A stretch of 64,000 nucleotides of DNA from Rotaria sp. Silwood1 (lineage: Eukaryota; Rotifera; Eurotatoria; Philodinida; Philodinidae), in the NCBI GenBank assembly GCA_905250075.1, contig CAJNOP010000280.1, positions 62,001 to 126,000 of the forward strand. The letters are read 5' to 3'. The notes beneath the pieces were generated by a model. The model worked only from the letters and a program-made list of their open reading frames with translations, had not been told where the DNA came from and searched no databases. A program made the translations under genes and the position numbers. Below are positions 13,474 to 24,622 of the stretch, piece after piece. Within the stretch, counting starts at the first letter, position 1. Every line of letters begins with the position of its first letter.

Positions 13474-16400
13474 ATGGCAACAACTAATGATCAATCACCA
13501 TTTTTTGATCTACAAATTGAATCACCATCAAGTTCATGTTCATCATCACCACCAACATCATTGAAACCAGTTAATAGTCAACATGAAATTGATTCTGGTT
13601 GTGGTAGTGATGATGATCCAGCATTAGCTTTAAAAATTAATAAAGGTCTTTCAATGGGTTATGATTATGAATTAATTAAAAGTGTTATACAACAACAAAA
13701 CGATGGAGATGATATGTCAAAATTTATTGAAACAATTGTACGTACAGCTGAAGTAAATAGTAATTCAAATTCAACATCAATTAATAATAATAGTCCATCA
13801 AGTAAAAGTTGTTCACCAACAACAATTAATCAAAAAACAGATATTGATTCATCATCAATAAATTCAAATTGTTCAGAAACATCAATACCTATTCCACATG
13901 ATGTTTATATTATTGATGGTGCTGATCTTGCTTATAGGTAAAAAAACTGATAAATTTTCTAACAAGCCAAATTTAAGCAGTCATCTTCTTTTGAAAGTTT
14001 CTTGATAGAAGAAAATCGATTTTTTTTTCTGAAGGTACTTTTCAGTAAGAAAAACTGAGTCTATGCGACTGAATTTAAGATTAGTCTCATAGACTCACTT
14101 TTTTCATAAATTTGATTTTGTTACCAAAAGGCTTTCAAACAATCATTTGTTTAAAAAAAGTAATTTAAATTTATATTATTTTAGTTTTGGTAATAATGTA
14201 TTTTCATGGCGTGGTATTGAAATTTGTATAAAATATTTACATTCACATGGTCACAAAAAAGTATTTGTTGCATTACCATATTCATTAAAACATCATCGAC
14301 ATGATCAAAGTTTTTCAGAATCAAAATCATTACGTGATTTAGAACGTAAAAATATGCTTGTTTATACAAATCGTATGTCAAAACAAACAAATAAACCAGG
14401 TTCATATACACATATAAGTGAAATGTTAAAATTTTCACAAAAAACTAAAGGACATTTAATAACAAATGTTTCATTAAAAGATGTTATACTTGATTTTACT
14501 ATTTATAAACATATTATTGAAGAAAAAGTTATTCGATACCGTTTTCAAAATGAAAAGTAAGATATGTTTAGTTTTTATACAAAAAAAAACAAGAAAGTAC
14601 ATTTGATTTTTTTTTGATTTAGTTTTCAACCATTATTAGTAACAATTGTAAGTGGTGATGATGGAAATGATTGTGAAACACATTATCCATTATGTCCTTA
14701 TGGTAAAAAATGTACATATGGTTCAAAATGCAAATATTTTCATCTCGAACGTCGATATCAAAATCCATTATCAATAACTGAAAGTCTTCAAATGAAAGCA
14801 CGATTAGAAAAATCGAAATTACAACATCAATCATCAAATCCATCCATGATGCCAGTATTAATTAATAATAGTAAACTAAAATAAAAACAAAAACATTTTC
14901 TTCATCAATTCTTCTGTTTTTTTCTTTTGTTATTTTTAGCATTTAAACCAACATTTAATCATACAAAATCAGTTCCTGATCAAATACACATGTATAATGA
15001 TCGACATTCACCAACATCATTTTATCCAATGATGGATCAAAGTCTTATTGATGATGCCCGTACGACTTATGAATATGGTTTATCATCAACATCACCAATA
15101 TCAACATCAAATGATTTTTCATTTATTGATCAACGTTTACCAATTCAACAACCAACACGACAAGCACAAATTCCAACATATCATAGTTGGTTTGGTACAC
15201 CAAATCAACAACAGCCAATGTTTAATCGAACTTTTTCAATGCCACAACAACAAACAAATTTATTTTCAAATAATGATTCTCAACGTATCATGGAAGAACA
15301 ACAACAGCAAATGGCAGCAGCTATACTTATGCATCAACAACAACAAAATTGGGCTAGACAACAACAACAACAACAGATGTTTCCTATGCAACAACAACCA
15401 CAACAATTTGAACAGGTAAAAATATGTCGTCTAAATAGAGATCCGCACGGTGTCAACTAAGTGTTTTGTTACATTTTGGAGGTTCTAACGATGTTTTATC
15501 ATAAGCCTATGAACTAGTGTTCTGCATGGGCATGATTTTTCACACCCGAACCCGAGCTAATCAATATCCGACAGATACTTTCATAGTCTTTGCACAATTT
15601 TCAAATCTTTACTTTATATGAGAGAACGTAAGCCATTTTATTTCTTCTATTAACAAAGTTCACTTGATATCTTGATAATACGTTTTTATGATGACTTGGT
15701 TGCAGAATACTAATATGGACATGAAAAACATGTCGGTACGGAATTGAGTTTGACTCTGACTCTATGTCCTGTTAGAATACTTGTCTAAAACATTGTTAGA
15801 AACTTTATAAGGCATCACTTAGTATAATAAATAGTAGAAAATCAAACTAACAATTCAAAAAATTTTAAAGGAAAGTAATGGCAACAAAATAATAATCTTT
15901 TTCATTATTATTATCAAGTTGTTTCATTGTAGCTGTATTGAACGCATAGGCTTTCTTTAATTCATTAATTACTACGTATAAGTTTGAATTGGACGTAGTA
16001 ATATTTGCATTAAGCCGGTGTTTCCAGCTGTCTAATCCATGCATGTGTATGTGAGTAGAGAAGGTCAATATTTACACCCACATCCTATTAGATAAATTCA
16101 AGGTTGCTCTGTTCTAAGATTCATTAACTTCAATGTCAGAATATTCTTCGCACAGGTACAATAGTTTAAAAAGAAACCAATTATGAAAAGTATAGTAACG
16201 TTTAAAAAATCTTTTTTTTTTTGTTTCTTTTTATTATAAGAATGTTCTTCGCCTTCTATCAATGCTTTCTTTCCAACAACAAAATAATATGATAAATAAT
16301 CATAATCAACATTTATCATCTATGAATACAATGATGCCATCCATGACAGCTCAATCATCTCAACAACAACAACAACAACAGCAACAACAAGAAAATCAAT

Positions 16401-16624
16401 ATGATCGTTCTTCAATTAATAGTCAACAATGTTTAGCTGATAAAATTCAAGCTGTACGTCATCTTTGGGAATCAGAAAATCAATATTCAAATTCTTCACA
16501 ACATGTTCATCAAATATCAAATTATAATCAACAACAAAATTCATCTATGGTTGATCCAACTGTAAGTAATCATATGAATACAAATTATCAACAAGCAACA
16601 CATGGTTTTATTCAATTTCAATAA
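13474..16624 (+). CDS. Regnase/ZC3H12-like CCCH zinc-finger protein, nuclease residues degenerate
   Basis: Five exons: 13474-13937, 14185-14556, 14623-14870, 14940-15415 and 16241-16624; 647 aa. Order of parts: a low-complexity N-terminus; a UBA-like helical segment near residues 50-80 (INKGLSMGYDYELI); a NYN/PIN-like domain about 143-280 (VYIIDGADLAYR, NNVFSWRGIEI, LRDLERKNMLVYT, IIEEKVIRYRF); a CCCH finger C303-x5-C309-x5-C315-x3-H319 (CPYGKKCTYGSKCKYFH); and a long Gln/Asn-rich tail with a short conserved-looking patch (LADKIQAVRHLWES). The family degrades immune and stress mRNAs by cutting stem-loops. Here the first acidic residue (D148) is kept, but the Asp-Asp pair of active Regnases aligns with T230-H231 and the later Asp with K243. 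RNA binding looks intact, while cleavage is doubtful. The introns between exons 1 and 3 interrupt the domain in phase 2. Confidence 0.9.
15416..16240. other. ZC3H12-like intron 4, possible decayed MITE
   Basis: This 825 bp intron contains ACCCGAACCCGAGC near 15546 and, about 200 bp further on, GTCGGTACGGAATTGAGTTTG. The second stretch resembles the right part of the MITE at 49519-49675. No intact terminal repeats or target duplication are visible. Confidence 0.3.
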
Positions 16625-18020
16625 TAGATAAATAGAAGGAGGGATTGGATCTCTTCATCTGTCTTTCAGTATATTTCTGTCTCTTATGTATCCTATTTAT
16701 TTATTTGTATAATCACATACATTCTTAGTATGTATCTTGGTGTTTGTGTGATTGTTTTCATTACTCCTTCTTTTCTTTGACACTTGGTGAGCATAATCAT
16801 ATATCCATCGAAGTTTATGCATTGTTTTTGTAAATAGAAAACAAGAAAAAGAAGAAGAATAAGAAGACGCTATTTGAAATTTGTCGTTGTGACATATGTA
16901 GCATAAAATATGTATTTCATCTTTTACTCTTTATTGTGTACGTACGGTTTTCTTGTATGTAGTTAGGTCAAATGTATATTATGCTCGCACTGCGAACAAC
17001 ATTACTCTGGTTCCTTTTTTTTTTTTTTGTTTTGTCTTTTCCGTTTCTTTCTATTTCTGCTGGTTTTTGTTATATTGTTTTCATGTGTTTTGTTTTGGTT
17101 TTTTTTTTTTGCTTTTGTTTCTGCCCTTATTTTCTAACTTATTCAAATATACATCGATTCATGCACATTGTATATCTTTCTTTCTTATGAAGATAAACAT
17201 ATGTTTCTAATGAGAGTATTGCATACTTGATAATAATTATAAAAAACTGAAAGTTTATCAAAATTTATTTAGTCAACTATATATTTTTATGTCAGAGTCA
17301 TTCAATACTATATAAACATTTGTAGAATAATTTTTGTTTTCGTTGCTTAACAATTTTTTATTTTTTGAATTATATTCAATTCTTCTTACTGATGATAATC
17401 GGTATTTAGACAATATTGATTGATAAATATTTGTTGGTTATATATTACGGTACTTGTAGGGAACTAATGATATATCAACAGTAAATTGCTCATCAGAGAA
17501 TACCTATTGAAATACAATAAGACATTTGATATTTTCTTGAAAATTGTATAACCTTCAATAGTAACAAATGTATTTTTTATAATTATCGTACTTTATAATA
17601 AATGTCTTCTCTAGCTAAACATTCAACATTTTAAATATAGATATCAATATCATATGCAATTGATAAAATATTTCGAAGACAACTTGCTTGACATCATGAA
17701 AGACGATATTTTCCATAATATTTGGCAGATTTTTGTGACATAATCGTCAAAAACAAATAAAAATATCGTCAAAGTATAGTATATATGCAGCAATAGACAA
17801 AGGACAGGAATTTCTCAAGACATTCATAGCTTATTTGAGTCTACTCAATGTACATAGTCTCGATTCAATAGCAATTTATTAGTCGTGAAAACTTATCATT
17901 AATCATTTACATGATTGCTTTTTGACTTATTGCTTTGAATTTCTTATTTATTTTTCATGTTTTGTCCTATTGACTTATTTTTGAATATTTACAAAAAAAG
18001 AAATAAAAGCAAAGTATGTT
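16625..18020. other. convergent intergenic region with 3' UTRs
   Basis: This stretch lies between the stop codons of two convergent genes. It contains the 3' UTRs and T-rich tracts (17020-17120) that give two spurious hydrophobic ORFs. No gene or structured repeat is seen. Confidence 0.6.
17947..17952 (-). promoter_or_regulatory. AATAAA poly(A) signal of YJU2
   Basis: AATAAA on the minus strand lies about 70 nt downstream of the YJU2 stop codon. Confidence 0.5.
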
Positions 18021-19247
18021 TTAAGCACTGTCATCATCGTCATCGTAAGAAGCAACTAGTGAAGAAAGACCAATGGAAGGTTTTGAAGCAGGATCATTGT
18101 TTGCTGTTGATTTCTTCTTGATTATCATACCTAATGCATTTTTTGTTGGTTGTTGTTTTTTAGCATTAATTGTTTGAGCAAATGAAATCATTGTCTAAAA
18201 AAAAAAAAGTATAAAGATTTTTGTTGAAAGATGATTGTCAATATGACTTACTTTTGGTTTTATAGTATTGATTGCTAATGGGACTATTTCTTCATGTTTT
18301 TCGATAATTTCTTCACTTTCAATATCATCATGATCAATTTCAACCATTGGTTTACCAAATGCTTTTCTAGAACAAAAAATTATATTGCATTTTAATTCTA
18401 TAAAGCAATGACGACAATACCGAATTTCAGCTTCATCTTCTTCTTCTTCAACTTGTTTTTTAAATATTTCATATTGTTTTTCTTGTTCGCGTTTTTGTGC
18501 TAACATTTGTTCAATTTTAATATCGGCATGACGTGCATTTAATTCTTTTATATCTTCAAGTGCTTCAATAGCAGCCATTTCTTGTCGAGAATCACGTGTT
18601 CGATTTTCTAATAACTAAAATAATAATTTTATTTAAATTCAAAAATAAAAATTTTATGTTTTGTTTTTCTTACTTTCATAGGATTTAGAGCTTCTTCTTC
18701 AGCTTCTTTTGCCGCTTCTTCTTTTGCTTGTTTTTCAGCAAGACGAATTGATTCAAAATTGCGTATTGCGCCATGTTCTAATTCATAATCACCATTAGCC
18801 GGATCAGTCTACTCAAAAACAAATAAATCAAATAGGAATAGGCTTTTTTTTTAAAATCTTACTTTAAATGTTATTTCACGTAAACATTTCGTGCATTTAA
18901 TATAAAAACGATAGGTTTGAATACCCAAATAAGTTTCACCCATAACATCTTCTTTTCGAGCATTGAATTTTTTACCTTTATAAATATATTCACCACACGT
19001 TTTACATCTGTCAAAAAAGAAAAACAAAAAAAAATAAATTAACACAATTATTTCTTTTTGTGCATACCGCATATTACATGGTGCCATTAAACGAATGGTA
19101 AATTGACGATTTTTTGAACGTTTAGCACGAGGTAATTTCGATGGATCAAAGTCTGGTGGATAATATTTCTAAATAAAGAGAAGCTGAGATTAATTTATCA
19201 ATTAATAAAAATTCTATACATACGTTTAAAACTTTTCGTTCAGACAT
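18021..19247 (-). CDS. YJU2: splicing factor YJU2 (CCDC94/CWC16 family)
   Basis: Seven exons: 19247-19224, 19168-19068, 19007-18863, 18808-18674, 18614-18421, 18366-18252 and 18194-18021; 295 aa. YJU2 joins the spliceosome around branching and promotes the first catalytic step. The N-terminal block is nearly invariant in animals: [46 protein letters not shown], and [10 protein letters not shown] supplying the second CxxC of the zinc site. These are followed by [14 protein letters not shown] and [13 protein letters not shown]. The middle is a charged coiled coil (about residues 110-210). The C-terminal part is shorter and less conserved than in human, ending in an Asp-rich tail. The first exon is only 24 bp, supported by the exact family start and a clean donor. 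Confidence 0.96.
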
Positions 19248-21414
19248 GATTTAAGAAAAAACGATCAACTTTTGAATGATTATGAAAAACAAGAAATTCT
19301 TGCAAGTATATAAAAATTTCGTAAATACAAGAAAACAATAATGTATAGTTGAAAGAAATATCTAATTGGTTGGTATTTCACCAATCAGAATTCAACTATT
19401 GCAAAAGTTATCTATATAGAAAAGAGATAGATGGCTATGACACTAGTTGGTCCAATAAATAAATAGAATACATCATAGGTTGTGAGTGCAACGTAGTGAT
19501 GGAACCGAAGCAGTAGCGCCCCTCTTCTTTTGAGAGGACAGATGGTGCCCTCGCTACATGCGCCATGCAATCAAAAATACAGTGTCAATAGAATGATTTG
19601 CATTTTACACAACACAGCATATGTAGTGAGGGCGCTGCCTGCTATCATTAGCTTCAATTTAAAACAATGAAATCTAAAAGCTTATATTGACTTCATTATG
19701 CGTATCACTGAATGGTATGCACAAAGTGGTTCTGTGTTTACAAAGTGAAAAAGGCATTTAAGAAGTCGACTATCTGTAATCGGATATGAGCATCTATGAC
19801 AAGAACAATATAGGCTTATCTTATTTTCAAAATAGTTTTCGAACTTTCTTCAACTGACTCGTTTAATTAAAGTCTTATTATAGATATCAAATACGATGAC
19901 AAATCTGTTGTCTAGAAAATTTGTAATAATGAATAATTCAATGAAGAAAATATCGCTTGTCTCAAAATATGGCTTGCCATCTAATAAAAAGAATGTGAAT
20001 TAAAAAAAGACTTGTATGCAGTTATTCTCAGTTAAGTAACAAATGGAAGTAGAAGTAAGATAAAAGAAAGCATTTCAGACTTGGCTATAGTATGTTTACA
20101 CTCCGTAAAATAAATGACTTCAAGAATTGAAAGTCTGCAGACATTCTAAAATAATTTAACATTGCTGAGAAATCCCTAACTTAACCGAACCTTACAGTGC
20201 TTGTATGATTGTTCATACACCTTCAGAAACCCGTTACTGTGTGATCTGGAACGCGAGCCGTTCATTTCGAACGCTGGGTTCGGTGCGTGTCTATATGGTA
20301 CAGTTTTTCCAATATTGTCTACTAGTAGATTAGTTTTCGAAGATCAAAGATTTCTTGATAATGTATAAAATTTGATACTCATGGGAAGATTTGTTTCTCT
20401 TCATAGATGTCCTTTGTCGTTGATTCTGCCTGTTTAAACTAATAATTATTTTTGAGACAGTTTGCTAAATTCAATATTAATCTAATCAATCAACTGTTGT
20501 TTATTATCAACAGAGATCTAATTTTTTAATTTTAATTGTTTATTATAAACCAAATGAAGTAGTGTCTCTAATCAATTGTATACTTTCAAGTAATTCATAT
20601 GCAGGATTCTCATATTTTTCATTTCTTTTCATGAATTTATTAATAATGTTTTGCTTAGTAATGAACATTTATCAACTCTTGCGAAATATGATGGTTTATG
20701 TGAATAAGAAAATTCATTTGTTAAAATATATCAACAAATTATTCGTAATATTTTTTTTTTGATGATATTAGATCTCAGTAAAATTTTACAAAATATCTAT
20801 ATAATTTCGACGTAGTCTCAACAAACTAGTTAAGCGAACGTATCGTGATATTATTGTAGAACAACTGTAAAATGTAAAGAAAAAGGCACATCACTATTTT
20901 TAAAAGATTGTTTTTTTTGTTTATATATTGCAAAGAACTTTTTTCTTGTAAAAAATGAGTCAATTTTACTCAATTGTGGTTATATTAGAACCATAATAGT
21001 GAACTTTTCCCTGTACATATTGTAGTTCTTTAAAGTATAACATACTTTGTAAGTATCACTTTTGAATAAATGAACACAGTTTTACTGAAATTTCTTTGTA
21101 TGGTGCCATTAGAGCTCATCGAATTCGTCACGAACTGGATCCAAATTGAAGTGTGGATGTGCATAGAGATACCACACACACTCACACGTACACCCACACA
21201 AAAAGCATGACCCACCGACTCGAGCAAAAAATTTCCTTGGACTGAACCAGGCGCTGAGAGTTTCTTGATGTGTTTGATTCTCAGTGACTCTACTCGAGTT
21301 ATTCACAAGTAGCTACTATAGATTCGCTGTTAATCTCGTGAAAAAAAACAGTTTTACTGTTCGTGTTTAAAGATGAGTGTTCATGTTGAGTCGAGAATAA
21401 TTCATGAGCACAAT
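19248..21414. other. intergenic region YJU2 / ankyrin-ART
   Basis: This 2.2 kb region has no supported gene. It holds a GC-richer inverted-repeat block at 19511-19641 and a GC-rich patch at 20240-20300. The short ORFs at 20562-20762 and 21030-21306 have no recognisable motifs and look random. Confidence 0.6.
19511..19641. repeat. short inverted-repeat element with CAG..AGCGCCC ends
   Basis: The left end reads CAGTAGCGCCCCTC. The reverse complement of the right end reads CAGGCAGCGCCCTCACTAC. An inner copy, GTGCCCTCGCTACAT, also pairs with the right arm. The block is GC-richer than its surroundings. No target-site duplication is evident, so a MITE is only one possibility. Confidence 0.35.
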
Positions 21415-22403
21415 TTATTTGTCACTCAGTTTGATTTCGAATGGACGTTTGTCTCGCATGATAGTCGAGACTTTGAAAACAGCATTAGGTAAAATGAATA
21501 CTTCTTCCTCATGTTTGAATTCAGATATCGAAGAAATATTCAATGCACTGCTATTACGCGTGACCCAAGATTTTGTTATCAAAGGTATGTTGTTCGATTT
21601 TGGTACACGAATAAATTTTTCAGAGACAGTCCGATCTTTCGATGTTGAGAGAAACGCTTTATTGACAACCCAATCTCGAATTTTGTATTCATTGAGATCC
21701 TCTTCAATGACCATCATTCCACGATAAGTGATATCTTTCCATCCGAACTTCGCATATTGTGGGCTGGTATCGATGGTAGCCGCATATTGCACGTACCATC
21801 GATCTCTATCTTCTGTGGTATCTTTTCGAAAAGGTAACTGAGCGAGAAAACGGTTGAGACAACGATAAAAATCCGTCTCAGCTGTATACACTTGTATCAG
21901 AATCGATGCATCGTTTTGTCTGCATGCTTCTTTCAAAAAACAGCGTATCACATTCATACCTTTTGCATCTTGTAGTTTGGACGCTGCACATACAATTGTC
22001 GACGCTTCATTCAAATTTTCAAATGGCTTTGTGTACATTATATTTACCAGACTAATTTCTCGTACATCGATCGTACTTTTTACCCATTCGAAATGAAGAG
22101 ATTCAGCCGTGAAACGTTGATTTTTTTTCCTGTCAGACTCTTGAAAAAATGTTTGATCTCAGGTGTCGATGCTTCATCAGCAGAAGACAGATTATACTTG
22201 TTTAGCTGTTGACGACAAGCTCCTTTATTGAGCAAAAGTTGAACAATGTCGTTGTGACCATAATAAGAAACAGTATGGAGAGCAATTGAATCGTTTGATT
22301 CTTGACAATTGATGTCGTTAAGTGAAAGCGACGCACGGAGCGTCTGAAAAGTTGAAATATCCCCATTTCGGCAGGCTTTGTATAATTCACTGAACTCACT
22401 CAT
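21415..22403 (-). pseudogene. ankyrin-repeat mono-ADP-ribosyltransferase (ART) gene, split by a frameshift
   Basis: The 5' part (22403 to about 22129) encodes an N-terminal ankyrin-like region of roughly 90 residues (LYKACRNGDI, ALHTVSYYGHNDIVQLLLNK). The 3' part ending at 21415 encodes an ART domain of the arginine-specific R-S-E type: TYRG carries the Arg, FLSTSKDR the Ser, and EFKHEEEVFILP the E-x-E region. The two parts are in different frames, and the break falls at an A8 tract (T8 on the plus strand, 22121-22128). Downstream of that tract the ART frame is open without a stop right up to it. No GT-AG intron explains the change. It is therefore a real or sequencing-induced homopolymer frameshift, and the gene may be functional if it is an error. 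Ankyrin-ART architectures and large ART families are reported in bdelloids. The catalytic triad looks intact. Confidence 0.8.
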
Positions 22404-23149
22404 TTTTTACTGTTTCAAATCTCGCATAATGTTGTTGGTATGAAGTATCAGAAAATGTGCTTTGCTTTCGTTGCCAATTGCAGCTTCTTCGTTTGTTCTC
22501 GCTGTCGAAGAATTATAACAAAAGTATCTAAACAAAACATACGTCACAGCAACTTTTTCCACGACTTTTCTTCAATTGAATTTTACTTTTGAAATTGACA
22601 ATTTGTAAAATGCATTTCGTAAACGACGGATGGATCTACCGTCAAGATAAACCAAGCAACACGCAAAGCTTGGGGATGTGGATGTGGAAATTTAATAATC
22701 ATGTTTGAAATTCTACTGAAGAGAAGCAAAGAATGCCGTATGACAATGCTGAAACAATGAGTTGGTATAGGTATGCGAGTTGCTCTCGGTGCTCTTGCAG
22801 TGATAGATATGGTCGTGGATAGCTGTGCTGAAGTGGGCCTAAGTCGCAGTTCTTGAGAGTCAATATGTGAATATGGGTCCGCAAAGAAATCACTTATAGG
22901 CTTCTGTACTCAAGAATCCACATGCATTCTATGAATATGTAACGATAAAACAATATCTGTCCTTGTGTTTTTTTGTGTCATATACGTCTTCTTACAAATG
23001 ATGTGCACTATTTTTGCTATTCTGCATAGCGAATGCAAACGCTTTACAGATATATTCTGATACTTCCGGCGCGAAAACCACTCTGAGTACAATTGAATGG
23101 AGATTCTTCGAAAGTATATTAATGATGAGCTGGTGTTAATGAAAATATG

Positions 23150-23440
23150 TGATGATCCGAGTGAGCGACATGATGTAGATATGGGTGTGTGTTGCAGTGT
23201 GGTCATCTCTGTAAATCTTGGAGAATGTTGTGATGTGAATGTGTTTGTGTCGATGTTAGTGTGGATGTAGACAATGCTTTGAGTTTGAATGTTGGTGAAG
23301 ATGTGTGATATTGTTTGGATGTGGTTGTGATTGTAGATCTCTCTGTTTGTCGGTGTGTATAATTTTTTGTGTGGTTTTTGAAGTGTGGAAGTAGTATGTA
23401 TCGCTGTCGGCGTTGGTATGAATGTAGGCTTGATTATCAA
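23150..23440. repeat. degenerate GT-rich tandem tract (GATGTG-like)
   Basis: The plus strand is rich in units such as GATGTG, GTGTGGATGT and TTGGATGTGG, irregularly spaced. A related patch (GGGGATGTGGATGTGG) lies near 22673. The 199-residue minus-strand ORF across the tract is Thr/His/Ile-rich because of this composition and is not accepted as a gene. Confidence 0.6.
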
Positions 23441-24111
23441 TCCGCGTGCGAGAAACTTAATAAATGGTTTTTTTTCACGCCCATACTCAGATACAGACCA
23501 GAAACACATTCAAAATCATATTTATACTCTCACATTCAAATGCTCATACATTGTCAATGTCAACAAGAAGGGTGGGTGTCTGTAGGTGTCCCCTTCAATA
23601 CCATTCACATCACTTATTTTTGTAAGATTAATGGTAACAACTATCACTTCAAGTAAGCATAATTATAGAATTTTCTAGAAATTAATATCTCATGGGTTTT
23701 CTTGTTTATACAAGCTTCAAGCAACAGATTTAATTGTAGAATAGAGAATGTATTCAGAGCTTCGGCCATCAATTTACCAACATCCACGCCCATCTGAAGA
23801 ATGACTCAGAACTTATTCGTTCTACTCTTGTCGCCCAATAATTTCAATTGGACTATTCTATTTGGATGTTTACTATCATATGAATACATATTCTTTGCTG
23901 CCCTATGTTGCAAAACCGTTGTACTATACACAAATTGTCGACAGAGTGATCTATCCACTCATTTCATAGTTGAGCACTTGTTGGACAATTGTACCAACAT
24001 CTATGAGTATAATAGGTTCATGATTGGAATTGATTGTTTCGACATTCATCGTCATCATTGCTTGGTAAAATTCGTTTGTCTACCTAATTGGCTGATACCG
24101 CACACGATTCT

Positions 24112-24384
24112 TTAACACTCTTTATGGTTTGATTCTTGGCCACAGTCATAGGTATCTATGCACGAATTAAGATTGGTAATTCCATTAAAATAGAGTGACC
24201 GAATGACAAAGACATGCTTTATTTTAGCATAACTGTACAATTCGCCGTCATGTTCAGCACTCTTTCTATTCTGAGGATGAGAATGAATGTGGAAAGAATA
24301 CCCACACCCTTCAATCCTGAATATGCCATTATATCCTGTGGAAATCAATTGATTGTCAATTTCGCGACACTCCCGTTAGACGGT
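24112..24384 (-). CDS. unrecognised reading frame or gene fragment
   Basis: This minus-strand frame is open for about 90 codons between stops, without an ATG near its start. The composition is protein-like, with several Cys and His (GCGYSFHIHSHPQ, SCIDTYDCGQES). I do not recognise the family. No acceptor-donor pair ties it to a neighbour. It could be the last exon of a decayed gene or chance. No function is proposed. Confidence 0.2.
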
Positions 24385-24622
24385 CATATCCTTAGTTTGC
24401 TGCCAAGCAGCTAGCCAAATAACAGATGTCTGGCCTTTAGGGTGTGAGTCTCAGTGAAAGATGGTACATGCTCAGTACCACAATGTCAGATGTTATCTTT
24501 TTTATGATAATACTAGAAAATGATGACTGAATTATTTTACTATCTACTTTGCTCTTGCGACACAAAATACAGTGTAGTAGATAGTCGGAGAATGACAATT
24601 TTGAAATATACAAAGTATTCAT

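Noticed and set aside
16953-17210. Overlapping Phe-rich ORFs downstream of the ZC3H12-like gene
   Set aside because: Encoded by T-rich tracts after a clear stop codon; fits 3' UTR, not a membrane protein gene.
20240-20300. GC-rich patch resembling a tRNA T-arm (TTCGAAC)
   Set aside because: No matching A box, anticodon arm or acceptor stem could be drawn; not a tRNA.
22910-23509. 199-aa minus-strand ORF
   Set aside because: Thr/His/Ile-rich low complexity, caused by the GT-rich tract on the other strand; no domain, no conserved motif.
23801-24115. 104-aa plus-strand ORF
   Set aside because: No recognisable family, no supporting splice sites or conserved pattern; treated as chance.
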